Under the pieces are notes generated by a model, which ran no database searches, was not told the origin of the DNA, and worked only from the letters and a program-made list of their open reading frames with translations. Positions 43,553-52,526 of a stretch of DNA of 64,000 nt are shown here, one piece after another. The DNA comes from Microcoleus sp. bin38.metabat.b11b12b14.051 (GTDB taxonomy: Bacteria; Cyanobacteriota; Cyanobacteriia; Cyanobacteriales; Microcoleaceae): contig NZ_JAAFKD010000016.1 in NCBI RefSeq assembly GCF_013299165.1, positions 62,001 to 126,000 on the forward strand. The letters are read 5' to 3'. The position numbers and the translations under genes were made by a program. Every line of letters begins with the position of its first letter. Position 1 is the stretch's first letter.

Positions 43553-44842
43553 TCATTTGGGAACGCCCGCCGTCAAGACTTCGTGACTGTCAACAGTCAC
43601 CAAAACATCATCTTCAATTCTCACACCAATACCGCGCCATTTTTCAGGAACCTCCGGCTGTCCTTCAACAGGTTTAATATAAGGAGAAATATAAATCCCT
43701 GGTTCCACTGTCAGCACTTGTCCCGCCTGCAAAAGTTGCGGATTTTCGCCGTATTGGTAAACACCGACATCGTGCACGTCCAATCCCAGCCAGTGACCAG
43801 TACGGTGCATATAAAACGGCTTGTATTTCTCCTCTTTAATTATCTCTTCTATGTCGCCCACCAAAAGTTTTAAATCCATTAAACCTTCCACCAAAACGCG
43901 CACTGCTGTTTCGTGAATTTTGCTGTAAGGATTTCCCGGATATACTTGACTGATTGCCTGCAACTGTGCTTGCAAAACTAAGTCGTAAATTATCTTTTGT
44001 TCGGTGGTGAATTTGCCGCTGACGGGAAAGGTGCGAGTAATATCGGCGTTGTAGTAGTCGCAAGCACAACCTGCATCTATTAGCAGCAAATCGTTTTCCT
44101 GCATTTGGCGGTTGTTTTCGATGTAGTGGAGGACGCAGGAATTGTTACCGGATGCCACAATTGAAGGATAAGCGGGAGTGCCGCCATTCATGCCAAAAAT
44201 ATGTTCGATTTCTGCTTGAATTTCGTATTCGTACTTGCCTGGTTTGGCAAATTCTCGGGCGCGGTTGTGGGCGACAACTGAGATATTAGCGGCTTTACGC
44301 ATTAAGGCTAATTCTGTTTCGCTTTTTACCAGCCGCATCGGGTGTAAAATGATGTTGGAATCTTCGATCGCTGTGGGGCCTGTACCGCGTTTGGGGTAGG
44401 TGCGGATCAAGCTTTGCCAGTGATTGAGCACTGTTTGGTCGAAATTACGATCGCGCCCGAAGTGATAATATATGCGATCGGCTTTTTCTAAATATTTGGG
44501 CAATTTTTCCGCAAGTTCGGCGATGGGAAACGCTTCAGCAGCGCCGTACAACTCTTTAGCGCCTTCAACTCCAGCGCGATAACCGTGCCAAGTTTCTTTT
44601 TCCAAGTCTTTTGGCTGCACAAACAGAACAAATTTGTGTTCTTCGTGGTGGGGGGCGAGCACTGCTACGGCCTGGGCTTCGTTGAAACCAGTTAAGTAGA
44701 AAAAATCGCTATCTTGTCGGTAGGCGTATTCAACATCGTTGTGCATGACGGCTGCGGGCGCACTGCGAAATATCGCCGTCCCGCTGCCAATTTTTGCCAT
44801 TAACTGTTCGCGCCTTTGCCGGTATTCGCTGGGGTGAGTCAT
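43553..44842 (-). CDS. pepP: Xaa-Pro aminopeptidase (aminopeptidase P)
   Basis: Metallopeptidase that removes an N-terminal residue before proline. 429 residues. The N-terminal aminopeptidase P domain (MTHPSEYRQRREQLMAKIG, DFFYLTGFNE) is followed by the creatinase/pita-bread domain. Metal ligands are visible in LLIDAGCACDYYNADITRTF (two Asp), HRTGHWLGLDVHD (His), TVEPGIYI (Glu) and GVRIEDDVLVT (Glu). Complete and standard. Confidence 0.95.
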   Translation of the reverse strand: MTHPSEYRQRREQLMAKIGSGTAIFRSAPAAVMHNDVEYAYRQDSDFFYLTGFNEAQAVAVLAPHHEEHKFVLFVQPKDLEKETWHGYRAGVEGAKELYGAAEAFPIAELAEKLPKYLEKADRIYYHFGRDRNFDQTVLNHWQSLIRTYPKRGTGPTAIEDSNIILHPMRLVKSETELALMRKAANISVVAHNRAREFAKPGKYEYEIQAEIEHIFGMNGGTPAYPSIVASGNNSCVLHYIENNRQMQENDLLLIDAGCACDYYNADITRTFPVSGKFTTEQKIIYDLVLQAQLQAISQVYPGNPYSKIHETAVRVLVEGLMDLKLLVGDIEEIIKEEKYKPFYMHRTGHWLGLDVHDVGVYQYGENPQLLQAGQVLTVEPGIYISPYIKPVEGQPEVPEKWRGIGVRIEDDVLVTVDSHEVLTAGVPK

Positions 44843-44843
44843 T

Positions 44844-44982
44844 CGATTTTAGATTTTAGATTTTAGATTTTAGATTGCACCTACAGAAGAAGTATGGTGC
44901 GCGGTTAACTAACCGTAGGGTGCGTCAGGGGGGATAATTTTTGAGCAGGCTGTCAAAATATTGAACCCCTGACGCACCCTAC
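44844..44982. repeat. GATTTTA tandem repeat and GTAGGGTGCGTCAGGGG hairpin
   Basis: Five TTTTAGA units precede the aminopeptidase start. GTAGGGTGCGTCAGGGG at 44915 and its complement at 44966-44982 make a hairpin. No gene between 44843 and the IS element. Confidence 0.8.
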
Positions 44983-45033
44983 AATAATTGCAATAACTCG
45001 ATCGCCATTTTAAGCTTATTCGAGCCAATTTAC

Positions 45034-46366
45034 CGGAAAGTTGGGTCTAAAGCCCCGTCCTTCGCTTGACGGCTGGATTTTTCAGCAAATTGACGGTCGC
45101 TAGGAATAGCGTACAATTAAACAGGAGGATCAAACAAGTGTTTAATTTAACCTACGAGTTCAAACTGAAACCAACCACCAAACAAGCAGCAATCTTTGAA
45201 GATTGGCTCGAACTTTGCCGTCGCGTGTATAACTACGCACTGGCAGAGCGCAAGCATTGGTTTCAGTCTCGTAGTTGTCAAATTAACGCTTGTTCTATCC
45301 GTTCCGAGTTCATCATTCCAGCAGAGGCAAAGCGACCAACTTATGCAATTCAGTGCAATGCGTTAACAGCGTATAGAAAAACGAGCATCGACTTACAGCA
45401 AGTGCAGTCACAAGTGTTACAACAAACACTAAAAAGGCTAGAAAAAGCTTTTGTCAGTATGTGGGAACAAAATCATGGTTTTCCTAGGTTTAAAAAAGCT
45501 GGGAAAATGCGTTCTTTTGTGTTTCCACAATTGGCTGCTAGTCCACTCCAAGGCCAAGCAATAAAACTCCCGAAAATTGGCTTAGTTAAGTTCCGAAAAT
45601 CGCGCCCAATTCCAGATGGTGCAAAGATTAAGCAAGCAAGAGTAGTCCGTAAAAATAGCGGTTGGTATGTGCTGTTGAGCCTGCAATGGGACGTATCCGT
45701 TCCGAGTGCGATGCCTCATGGTGAAGGACTGGGCATTGATGTTGGTTTAACCAATTTCATGGCAACTTCGGACGGGCTGTTAGTCAAGCGCCAACGATTT
45801 TTCATTGACGCGCAACGCCAGCTTAAATTGCTGCAACAGCGTGTCAGTAGAAAAAAAACTGGATCGAATAACTGGAAAAAAGCTCAGAAACAAGTTGCCA
45901 AGCTGCACGAATACATCGCTAACAGCCGGAAAGACTGGCACTGGAAATTAGCACACCAGCTTGCGGGAAATGCAGGCATGATTTTTGTCGAAGACTTGAA
46001 CTTAATCGGGTTGTCTAGAGGAATGTTAGGCAAACATTGCTTAGACGCCGGCTGGGGTCAATTTTTGGCAATACTAGAACAAGCTTGCTTTAAACATGGC
46101 GTGTACTTTCAAAAAGTGGACGCAATAAAAACCAGTCAAATTTGCCCTAATTGCGGTGTTGAAACAGGTAAAAAAGAGTTATCCGAGCGTACTCATGTTT
46201 GTTCCAATTGTGGCTATACAACGGATAGAGACGTTGCAGCAGCACAAGTAGTCTTAATGAGAGGGCTTGCAGCCGTAGGGCATACGGTGAAGATGCTTGG
46301 TGAGGGTAAATTCATTGGAATCCCTGCGAACCAAGAATCCTCTCGGCTTTAGCAAGGGGAGTGTCA
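45034..46366 (+). mobile_element. IS605/IS1341-type element carrying only tnpB
   Basis: The left end follows TTTAC and reads CGGAAAGTTGGGTCTAAAGC, CCCGTCCTTCGCTTGACGGC. The right end is the usual subterminal hairpin GAATCCTCTCGGCTTTAGCA then AGGGGAGTGTCA. There is no tnpA, so movement depends on a transposase elsewhere. The left end matches that of the element at 62529-63898, also after TTTAC. Confidence 0.85.
45138..46352 (+). CDS. tnpB: TnpB RNA-guided nuclease
   Basis: Start GTG at 45138 with AGGAGG 9 bases upstream; the open frame before it is the element's left end. 404 residues. The RuvC-like site is complete: LGIDVGLTNFMAT (Asp), FVEDLNLIGL (Glu) and DRDVAAAQV (Asp). The zinc finger is CPNC...CSNC near residue 340-360. 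TnpB proteins use an RNA from the element's right end to cut DNA next to the TTTAC/TTGAT-like target motif, and so keep the element in place. The 3' end of the gene overlaps the right-end hairpin, where that guide RNA scaffold would lie. Confidence 0.93.
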   Translation: MFNLTYEFKLKPTTKQAAIFEDWLELCRRVYNYALAERKHWFQSRSCQINACSIRSEFIIPAEAKRPTYAIQCNALTAYRKTSIDLQQVQSQVLQQTLKRLEKAFVSMWEQNHGFPRFKKAGKMRSFVFPQLAASPLQGQAIKLPKIGLVKFRKSRPIPDGAKIKQARVVRKNSGWYVLLSLQWDVSVPSAMPHGEGLGIDVGLTNFMATSDGLLVKRQRFFIDAQRQLKLLQQRVSRKKTGSNNWKKAQKQVAKLHEYIANSRKDWHWKLAHQLAGNAGMIFVEDLNLIGLSRGMLGKHCLDAGWGQFLAILEQACFKHGVYFQKVDAIKTSQICPNCGVETGKKELSERTHVCSNCGYTTDRDVAAAQVVLMRGLAAVGHTVKMLGEGKFIGIPANQESSRL

Positions 46367-46746
46367 CAGGTATAGTCAACCAGCTTTGACAAAGATGAGT
46401 TGCGATCGACCAAAGTCCATCTCGGATCGAAATTCGACCAATTTTCGCCATCTTGGCTAACTCGGACAGTTCTAAACTCTCGCAGTCGGCAATTAACTTC
46501 CATCTGCGCCTGCATTTTCTCGTTACTAAATTGCTGAGTTCCTAAAACAGTTCTCACAGCATAAGAGGGAGCACCGGGAAAATTAGATTTACTTGATTTA
46601 ACGCTGCTGGGGTCGATGCAAATATCTACAAAGCATCTTAATTTTTCGGCGCTGGCGCTCAAAGTATTGACGTAGACAAAAATCAAACTCGCTATAAAAA
46701 AGCTTGAGAAATTCTTAATTTTATGTATGGAAAATCGAGTTTTCAT
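46312..46746 (-). CDS. exported small protein whose 3' end was replaced by the IS
   Basis: From the ATG at 46746 (MKTRFSIHKIKNFSSFFIAS) there is a signal peptide ending in LSASA near 34. A mature part follows with four cysteines (LRCFVDICIDPSS, MEVNCRLREF, LVDYTC), probably disulphide-linked in the periplasm. After YTC the reading frame enters the IS right end: DTPLAKAERILGSQGFQ is encoded by the element. The native C-terminus is therefore lost or only a few residues are missing. Function unknown. Confidence 0.65.
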   Translation of the reverse strand: MKTRFSIHKIKNFSSFFIASLIFVYVNTLSASAEKLRCFVDICIDPSSVKSSKSNFPGAPSYAVRTVLGTQQFSNEKMQAQMEVNCRLREFRTVRVSQDGENWSNFDPRWTLVDRNSSLSKLVDYTCDTPLAKAERILGSQGFQ

Positions 46747-46789
46747 CTGCGTTAATTTGCGTTCATCTGCGGTTGCTCTCTCAAAAATC

Positions 46790-46888
46790 AAATCGGCGGT
46801 TGAAACCGCTTCTACACAGACAAAACCCGCTGTAAGGCGGGTTGAATTTCTTCAGTCCGCGGAGGCGGACTTCGTTTGTGTAGTCGCG
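46790..46888. repeat. GGCGGTTGAAACCGC-family repeat
   Basis: Single unit with GGCGGTTGAAACCGCTTCTA, CACAGACAAAACCCGC and CCGCGGAGGCGGAC. Related to the blocks at 15556 and 22062. Confidence 0.7.
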
Positions 46889-46936
46889 AATTCTATTCGC
46901 CCTGAATATTCGCTGAATATTCAGAATATTAGCTTT

Positions 46937-48823
46937 TTAAAGCTGAGGAACGTATTGTTCTTTTTCAGGAACAAAAGTATATTCAGAGACGATCAGGCGC
47001 AACTCTTCACCGTCGATGGTTTCTTTTTCGATCAGCAAATCGACTAAACGATCGATCACGGTGCGATTGTCACGAATAATTTGGCGCGCTTCGTCGTAGC
47101 AACGATCGACAATCGATCGAACTTGTCCGTCAATGCGAGAGGCGATTTCTTCGGAATATTCCGATCGCGCCGTGTAGTCGCGGCCGAGGAAAATCTCGCT
47201 TTGTTGAGCTTCCAGGGCGATCGGGCCCAAGGTAGACATCCCGTAGCGAGTCACCATTTGGCGCGCCATGCCGCTGACTTGCTGCAAGTCGTTGCCGGCA
47301 CCGGTGGTTACTTCAGCGTCGCCGAAAACTACTTCTTCGGCTGCGCGGCCGCCCAAAGCACCGCTAATCCGGGCTAAGATTTGCGATCTTGAAATCAAAC
47401 CTTGGTCTTCGCTGGGCATGAACCAGGTCAAGCCGCGGGCTTGTCCGCGAGGAACTAAGGTAACTTTTTGGACAGGATCGTGGGCTTGAATGACTGTACC
47501 GACGATCGCGTGACCGATTTCGTGGTAAGCAATCAAGCGTTTGCTCTTGCTGTCCACCAGTGGTGTGCCTTCCATACCTGCAACGACGCGATCGACTGCA
47601 TCGTCAATTTCCAGCATCGTAATCGCTTCTTTGCGGCGTCTGGCTGTTAAAATCGCAGCTTCGTTGAGCAAGTTAGCCAAATCTGCACCTGTAAAACCGG
47701 GAGTGCGGCGGGCGATCGCATCCAAAGAAATATCAGCACCCAATTTCTTGTTGCGCGCGTGAACTTCGAGAATTTCCAACCTGCCCTTGATATCCGGCGT
47801 ATCTACGCTAACTTGGCGGTCAAAACGACCCGGACGCAGCAAAGCCGAGTCGAGCACGTCAGGGCGGTTTGTAGCAGCAATGATGATGATGCCAGTATTG
47901 CCCTCAAAACCGTCCATTTCCGTCAGCAACTGGTTCAGGGTTTGTTCCCGTTCGTCGTTACCGCCACCGATGCCGGCGCCGCGCTGGCGACCCACTGCAT
48001 CGATTTCATCGATAAAAATGATACATGGAGCATTTTCTTTAGCTTTCTTGAACAAGTCGCGGACGCGGGATGCGCCGACACCGACGAACATTTCCACAAA
48101 TTCTGAACCGGAGATGCTGAAGAAAGGCACGCCTGCTTCGCCTGCGATCGCTTTTGCCAGCATGGTTTTGCCAGTTCCGGGAGGGCCAACTAGCAGCACA
48201 CCTTTGGGAATCTTCGCGCCGACTGCGGTGAAGCGTTCGGGTTTTTTGAGGAAAGTTACGACTTCGGCGAGTTCTTCTTTGGCTTCTTCGACGCCTGCTA
48301 CGTCATCGAACAGTACGCCTGTTTTAGCTTCCATTTGAAAGCGTGCTTTGGATTTGCCAAAATTCATGGCTTGACCTGGGCCCCCGGGCACGTTGCCGCC
48401 GCGGCGGAACAGGAAGAACAGCCCTCCTACTAACAGCAGGGGAAATACTAGATTGCCTAAAACTCCCCAGATAGCGCCGTCGTTGCGGAGGGGGTGAGTG
48501 TCAAAGCTGATTTTGGAGTCTCTGAGTCTAGAAACGAGTTCAGGAGCATTAGACGGCAAGTCCACGCGCCACCGCTGCTCGTGATTGTCGAGTTCTGGAT
48601 CTACGGCTAGGACGATCGCTGTGCGGCCTCCGTCGTACAAATCAACGCTGGTGACTCGATCGGCATTGAGGTAATCTAAGAATCTACCGTAGCTCAGGCG
48701 GGTGCTGGCGGTGTTCTTGCTCATTTCTGCGGGGGATGGGGCAAAGGCTCCCTGCCACAAGAAAAGGCCGATGACTAGGGCCGGTAAAGTCCAAAGTAGT
48801 ATAGTTTGCCAAGAAATTTTCAT
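46937..48823 (-). CDS. ftsH: ATP-dependent zinc metalloprotease FtsH
   Basis: Thylakoid or plasma membrane AAA protease; in cyanobacteria FtsH complexes replace damaged D1 in photosystem II. 628 residues. Two membrane segments ([18 protein letters not shown] near 8-25, [15 protein letters not shown] near 126) flank a periplasmic or lumenal domain. Walker A GPPGTGKT is near 212, Walker B FIDEID near 270, the second region of homology [19 protein letters not shown] near 317. The zinc site HEIGH is near 434, with a third ligand further on. Full length. Which of the four cyanobacterial FtsH types it is needs a tree. Confidence 0.96.
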   Translation of the reverse strand: MKISWQTILLWTLPALVIGLFLWQGAFAPSPAEMSKNTASTRLSYGRFLDYLNADRVTSVDLYDGGRTAIVLAVDPELDNHEQRWRVDLPSNAPELVSRLRDSKISFDTHPLRNDGAIWGVLGNLVFPLLLVGGLFFLFRRGGNVPGGPGQAMNFGKSKARFQMEAKTGVLFDDVAGVEEAKEELAEVVTFLKKPERFTAVGAKIPKGVLLVGPPGTGKTMLAKAIAGEAGVPFFSISGSEFVEMFVGVGASRVRDLFKKAKENAPCIIFIDEIDAVGRQRGAGIGGGNDEREQTLNQLLTEMDGFEGNTGIIIIAATNRPDVLDSALLRPGRFDRQVSVDTPDIKGRLEILEVHARNKKLGADISLDAIARRTPGFTGADLANLLNEAAILTARRRKEAITMLEIDDAVDRVVAGMEGTPLVDSKSKRLIAYHEIGHAIVGTVIQAHDPVQKVTLVPRGQARGLTWFMPSEDQGLISRSQILARISGALGGRAAEEVVFGDAEVTTGAGNDLQQVSGMARQMVTRYGMSTLGPIALEAQQSEIFLGRDYTARSEYSEEIASRIDGQVRSIVDRCYDEARQIIRDNRTVIDRLVDLLIEKETIDGEELRLIVSEYTFVPEKEQYVPQL

Positions 48824-49143
48824 AAACGCGGGTGCCTTGAATTGGGGACAGATCGGGTAAGCTGGCGGTCTCGGAGTAGCGTGACAAAAGTTTACACTCA
48901 GAATCTTAACTAAATTTAACTTAACAATGCAACATCGAGCAAGATGCTGGCGATCGTCGATCGCGAGAAAAAGTTAGGTTAGTTACGGTAAGGGCGATCG
49001 TCCCGAATATAATGTTTGGTGCTGATTTCAATACCGATCTAGGTAGAGTAAAAAAATAGCCGCAAAACCCACTGTCTTTAAGCGCGGCAGTGTCCAGCGA
49101 TAAGGCATGATAATGGTGAGGCTCAGTGAGGTAACACTTTTCA
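48824..49143. other. divergent control region between ftsH and the actin-like gene
   Basis: 320 bases with no gene. I looked for a centromere-like array of direct repeats upstream of the ParM-like gene and found only scattered GCGATCG motifs. Promoters for both genes must lie here. Confidence 0.5.
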
Positions 49144-50226
49144 ATGACAACTAGACAGCTCGTTCCTAATTCGGCTATGCTGACGCAGCAGACTAAGATC
49201 GCTTCTCACAAATCGATTATTAGTGCTGATTTGGGTCGCACAGCAACAAAAGCTTGCGTGAGTCGCAACCCCAATAGCGTTGTATTCATCCCCGCCAACG
49301 TGGCTACTATGCCCGTAGAAAAAGTGCGGGGCGGCAGCTTTGAGTCAAAAGCAACAGACCCTCTGTTGGATATGTGGCTGGAGCACCAGGGTAAGGGTTA
49401 CGCCATCGGCCAACTGGCTGCGGACTTTGGGGCTAATCTCGGCGGCGCTGACCAGTCGAAAGTAGTGGATGCTTTGGTAAAGGTTTTTTCCTGTGCTGGA
49501 TATTTCCAGATGAAGGGCGAAATGGCAGTAGTGCTGGGTTTGCCTTTTTATTCGCAAGATCAGTTTGAGAAAGAAAAGGAAGAGATTATCAGCCAACTGC
49601 GCTCTCCCCACGTCGTGGTGTACCGCGGCGAGCGCTTGGAAATTGATATCCGCCACGTTTGGGTGATGCCGGAAGGATTCGGCAGCCTGATTTGGTGCGA
49701 GGCTCAAGACAACAAGGAGTTTACGCCGGAGTTGCCGGAACTGTCGGTGGCGGTTGTCGATATCGGACACCAAACTACCGATTTGTTAATGGTCGATCGT
49801 TTCCGGTTCGCCCGGGCGGCTTCTAAAAGCGATTCCTTCGCCATGAACAAATTCTACGAACAAGTTGCCTCAAAAATTCCGGGGGCAGACCCTCAATCCC
49901 TGTCTTTACTGGAAGCGGTAAATAAACCGGAAGGTCAACGTTTCTACCGTCCCAGAGGAGCGACTAAGCCGACTAATTTAGATCCGATTATTAAAGATTT
50001 GCGGGAGGCTTTCGCTAACGAACTGTCCGAACGTTTGGTGCAGTGGCTGCCAGAACGAGTAACGGATGTAGTTCTGACTGGCGGTGGCGGCGAGTTTTTC
50101 TGGGAGGTTCTCCAACCTTTGCTCAAAGACGCCAATCTTAAGGCTCACTTGGCTCAGCCTTCTCGGAAAGCTAATACTTTGGGACAGTTTATTTATGCTG
50201 AGGCTCAGCTAGCCACGATAAAGTAA
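49144..50226 (+). CDS. actin-like ATPase of the ParM/StbA family
   Basis: 360 residues. The actin-fold nucleotide motifs are visible: phosphate 1 ISADLGRTATKACV near 26-39, phosphate 2 VAVVDIGHQTTDLLMV near 202-217, adenosine motif VVLTGGGGEFFW near 308. ParM-like proteins polymerise to push plasmids apart and need a DNA-bound adaptor. The next gene, 20 bases on, encodes a small protein that could be that adaptor. The surroundings (ftsH, mgtE) look chromosomal, so a role in DNA or cell organisation other than plasmid partition is possible. Confidence 0.85.
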   Translation: MTTRQLVPNSAMLTQQTKIASHKSIISADLGRTATKACVSRNPNSVVFIPANVATMPVEKVRGGSFESKATDPLLDMWLEHQGKGYAIGQLAADFGANLGGADQSKVVDALVKVFSCAGYFQMKGEMAVVLGLPFYSQDQFEKEKEEIISQLRSPHVVVYRGERLEIDIRHVWVMPEGFGSLIWCEAQDNKEFTPELPELSVAVVDIGHQTTDLLMVDRFRFARAASKSDSFAMNKFYEQVASKIPGADPQSLSLLEAVNKPEGQRFYRPRGATKPTNLDPIIKDLREAFANELSERLVQWLPERVTDVVLTGGGGEFFWEVLQPLLKDANLKAHLAQPSRKANTLGQFIYAEAQLATIK

Positions 50227-50246
50227 CGCATTAAGGCTTGAACCCT

Positions 50247-50777
50247 ATGGCACTGTGGGCAAAAAATAAGGCAAATTTCTCGGTGGCGTTTACGGAAGAT
50301 GCTGCGGATCAAACTTTGCTGGCCGCTATTGAAAAAGAGTTGGCTTTTACGAAGTATCAGACTTTCAGCAATCTCTGCAAGCAAGCTTTGTGGCAGTTTT
50401 TGTCTGTATCTGAGTCTGCTAGCTCTTCTGCTAGCTCTACAGATAGCTCTCAGCGGTTGGAAGAGCGTATTGCTGAACTTGCGGTCAGATTTGCTGAGTT
50501 CGAGCGCAATGTTTCTGCTGAGGAATTAAGCCGTTTGGAGGGACTGGAACATCACCTGAGTCAATTGGGCGCGCAGTTGGAGCGGTTGCAGGGGAGTGTT
50601 GACAGTAAGTTTGCTCAAGTTTCTTTTGCCCGAGTTTCAAAAGTAGTAGAGCCTGACCCGATTGAGTCAGAGTCTGTGGTGGATGATAATGTAGTTTCTG
50701 ATGCTGAGGTTGCTCCTCGTCGGGAGTCCGATCCTTTGTTGGAGCGTTTAAGTTCTTTGTTGCCGCAAGATTTCTAG
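50247..50777 (+). CDS. partner of the actin-like protein, coiled-coil
   Basis: 176 residues from the ATG at 50247 (a TTG three codons earlier is less likely). The N-terminal 55 residues (ANFSVAFTEDAADQTLLAAI, FSNLCKQALWQFL) have the form of a ribbon-helix-helix-like binding domain. A Ser-rich linker, a coiled coil (ERIAELAVRFAEFERNVSAE, LEGLEHHLSQLGAQLERLQG) and an acidic tail ending LLERLSSLLPQDF follow. This is how ParR-like adaptors are built: DNA binding in front, actin-binding peptide at the end. The match is by architecture and position only. Confidence 0.65.
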   Translation: MALWAKNKANFSVAFTEDAADQTLLAAIEKELAFTKYQTFSNLCKQALWQFLSVSESASSSASSTDSSQRLEERIAELAVRFAEFERNVSAEELSRLEGLEHHLSQLGAQLERLQGSVDSKFAQVSFARVSKVVEPDPIESESVVDDNVVSDAEVAPRRESDPLLERLSSLLPQDF

Positions 50778-50858
50778 AATGAGGTAGACCAAGGTTAAAA
50801 AGCCTTGACATATGATGTTAGTAGCCCGCTGTTGGCAGCAGCTACTAAATAAATAAAT

Positions 50859-50896
50859 AAAGCGATCGCTCTTTTGAAAAAAAGGGCGATCGCTTT
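50859..50896. terminator. GCGATCGC hairpin terminator
   Basis: AAAGCGATCGCTCTTTT, a short loop, then AAAAGGGCGATCGCTTT, 82 bases after the stop of the coiled-coil partner gene. The stem is built from two HIP1 octamers. A second weaker pair, TAGTAGC and GCTACTA, lies just before it. Confidence 0.65.
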
Positions 50897-50916
50897 GTTA
50901 TTGGTCAAACAGGTCA

Positions 50917-51352
50917 TTGTTAACAGTTGACAGTTGACAGCTTGCCCCGAGCGAAGTCGAGGGGTTGACAGTTGACAGCGAAGTTTTTAGGCAGGGGATT
51001 TAAGCCCCTGCCTAAAAACAATCCACCTAAAGGTGGGGGCTTGAATCCCCTGTGATGACGGTCATTGGTCATTGGTCATCTCGCCCGCTCGCGAAGCCGA
51101 AGGGTGGTCATTGGTCATTAGTCATTGGTCATTGGTCATTGGTCATTGGTCATTAGTCATTGGTCATTAGTCATTGGTCATTGGTCATTAGTCTGTCAAC
51201 TGAATGAACTGTCAACTGTCAACTGTCAACTGAATGAACTGTCAACCCCTCGACTCCGCTCGGGGCAAGCTGTCAACTGTCAACTGTCAACTGAATGAAC
51301 TGTCAACTGTCAACTGAATGAACTGTCAACTGAATCAACTGTCAATCCTAAT
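50917..51352. repeat. large heptad repeat field with 39-bp inverted repeats
   Basis: TTGGTCA and CTGTCAA heptads fill most of 430 bases. GTTGACAGCTTGCCCCGAGC continuing to 50971, and its complement at 51239-51277, form inverted repeats of 39 bp with one mismatch. A TTTTAGGCAGGGGATTTAAG-type hairpin is at about 50985-51020. The last units encode the end (VDSVDSSFS) of the next gene. Confidence 0.9.
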
Positions 51353-52242
51353 TTTTGTAAGCGCGAACGAATGGCGGCAGGCTGTCGCTGAAATCTTTGA
51401 GATAATTCACCAATTTGTTGGCCGCTAGCGTATTCTTTCTTCAGATTCTCGTCTTCATCGTGACTCCACTTGACATAAGCTCTGGGATATTTCTGCCGAA
51501 TTTTCTCATTTTGGGTTTTAGGTCTACCCGCAACATTCAAACCAGAACCTGCTTGGTGAATTTCGCCACTGTGACTAGCTACAGCCTCCTGTACGCGGCT
51601 GGGAACGCTCGCGACTTCTTGAGCCAGCTCAGCCAAAGCATTGTCTACTTTTTGTTGAAGTTCTGTTAGCTGCCTCTGCTGCAAACTCCCCCACTGCGGC
51701 AGTTCGTTGATAAACTGCTGCAAGTCCAGAATGATTGTTGTCAAAGTTTCGACTTGTTGCAACTCTGGCCGTTGTTTGAATTGGCGGCTGGTGATTTCGA
51801 TCTCGCTTTGAATCATTTTGATAGTTTTTTCTAAAATTATTAGTCGCTGGCGCAGGTTCTCAATTGCTGAAATTAGAGAGTGGGCGTTTTCTCCGGGCCC
51901 AACATTGAGATTTTCGCGTGATGTTTGGGCGAGAGCTTCGTCTATAGTATTTACTGCAAGTTGCAATTGCTCGATCGCCCGATCGCTCGTAGCTGCTTGT
52001 TGATTTACGCGATCGAACACTGCCGACGTACTTGTTTTAATTTTTCCGCGCAACTTCTGCCGGTTGATAAAATTCAACACCAGCGAAATCACCAGCGGCA
52101 CTTCCACATAAATGCTCTGCTGCAAAACCAAACTAGCAGCCAATCCCACAGCCGAGGCAGCCAGAAAAAATAATTCAGCATTTTCTAACAAATTGCTCGA
52201 CTTCGGATTCTGAATTTTTGTTTGCGAATTAGATGGTGACAT
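51310..52242 (-). CDS. membrane-anchored coiled-coil protein with C-terminal Myb-like helix-turn-helix
   Basis: 310 residues. Two membrane segments near the N-terminus (LFFLAASAVGLAASLVLQ, VEVPLVISLVLNFI; about 25-60). Long coiled coils follow at roughly 75-215 (AIEQLQLAVNTIDEALAQ, LQQRQLTELQQKVDNALAEL). The C-terminal 45 residues (KWSHDEDENLKKEYASGQQI, GELSQRFQRQPAAIRSRLQK) look like the Myb/SANT-like helix-turn-helix often attached to helicases. A membrane-tethered DNA-binding arrangement is possible. The last residues are heptad-encoded. Confidence 0.7.
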   Translation of the reverse strand: MSPSNSQTKIQNPKSSNLLENAELFFLAASAVGLAASLVLQQSIYVEVPLVISLVLNFINRQKLRGKIKTSTSAVFDRVNQQAATSDRAIEQLQLAVNTIDEALAQTSRENLNVGPGENAHSLISAIENLRQRLIILEKTIKMIQSEIEITSRQFKQRPELQQVETLTTIILDLQQFINELPQWGSLQQRQLTELQQKVDNALAELAQEVASVPSRVQEAVASHSGEIHQAGSGLNVAGRPKTQNEKIRQKYPRAYVKWSHDEDENLKKEYASGQQIGELSQRFQRQPAAIRSRLQKLGLTVDSVDSSFS

Positions 52243-52526
52243 AGATTTTGGATTTTTAATTTAATGGCAAATGACCGATTTTAGATTTTATATTAAATCA
52301 TGTAATTGCAGGTTTTTTTCACTAATTGGTGTTTTCTAATGGCATTTTTTATGTTTTATACTCGCCACTGGATGAGCTAAAATCTGGTCATATTGCCACA
52401 GAATAATTGCCTTTTTTGAGACTAGAAGTAGTAGGTAAAAATTAAGTAAGCACGAGCGCTTTGGAGACTTAATTCAATATCAGTTAAAAAAATAAGTGTT
52501 TTTTGACAGTCATTTAATTAAATATA

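Noticed and set aside
47787-48338. 183-codon + strand frame opposite ftsH
   Set aside because: Antisense shadow of a highly conserved gene, rich in Ser/Pro/Thr.
48824-49143. parC-type centromere upstream of the ParM-like gene
   Set aside because: No array of direct repeats. The recurring GCGATCG words are the genome-wide HIP1 motif.
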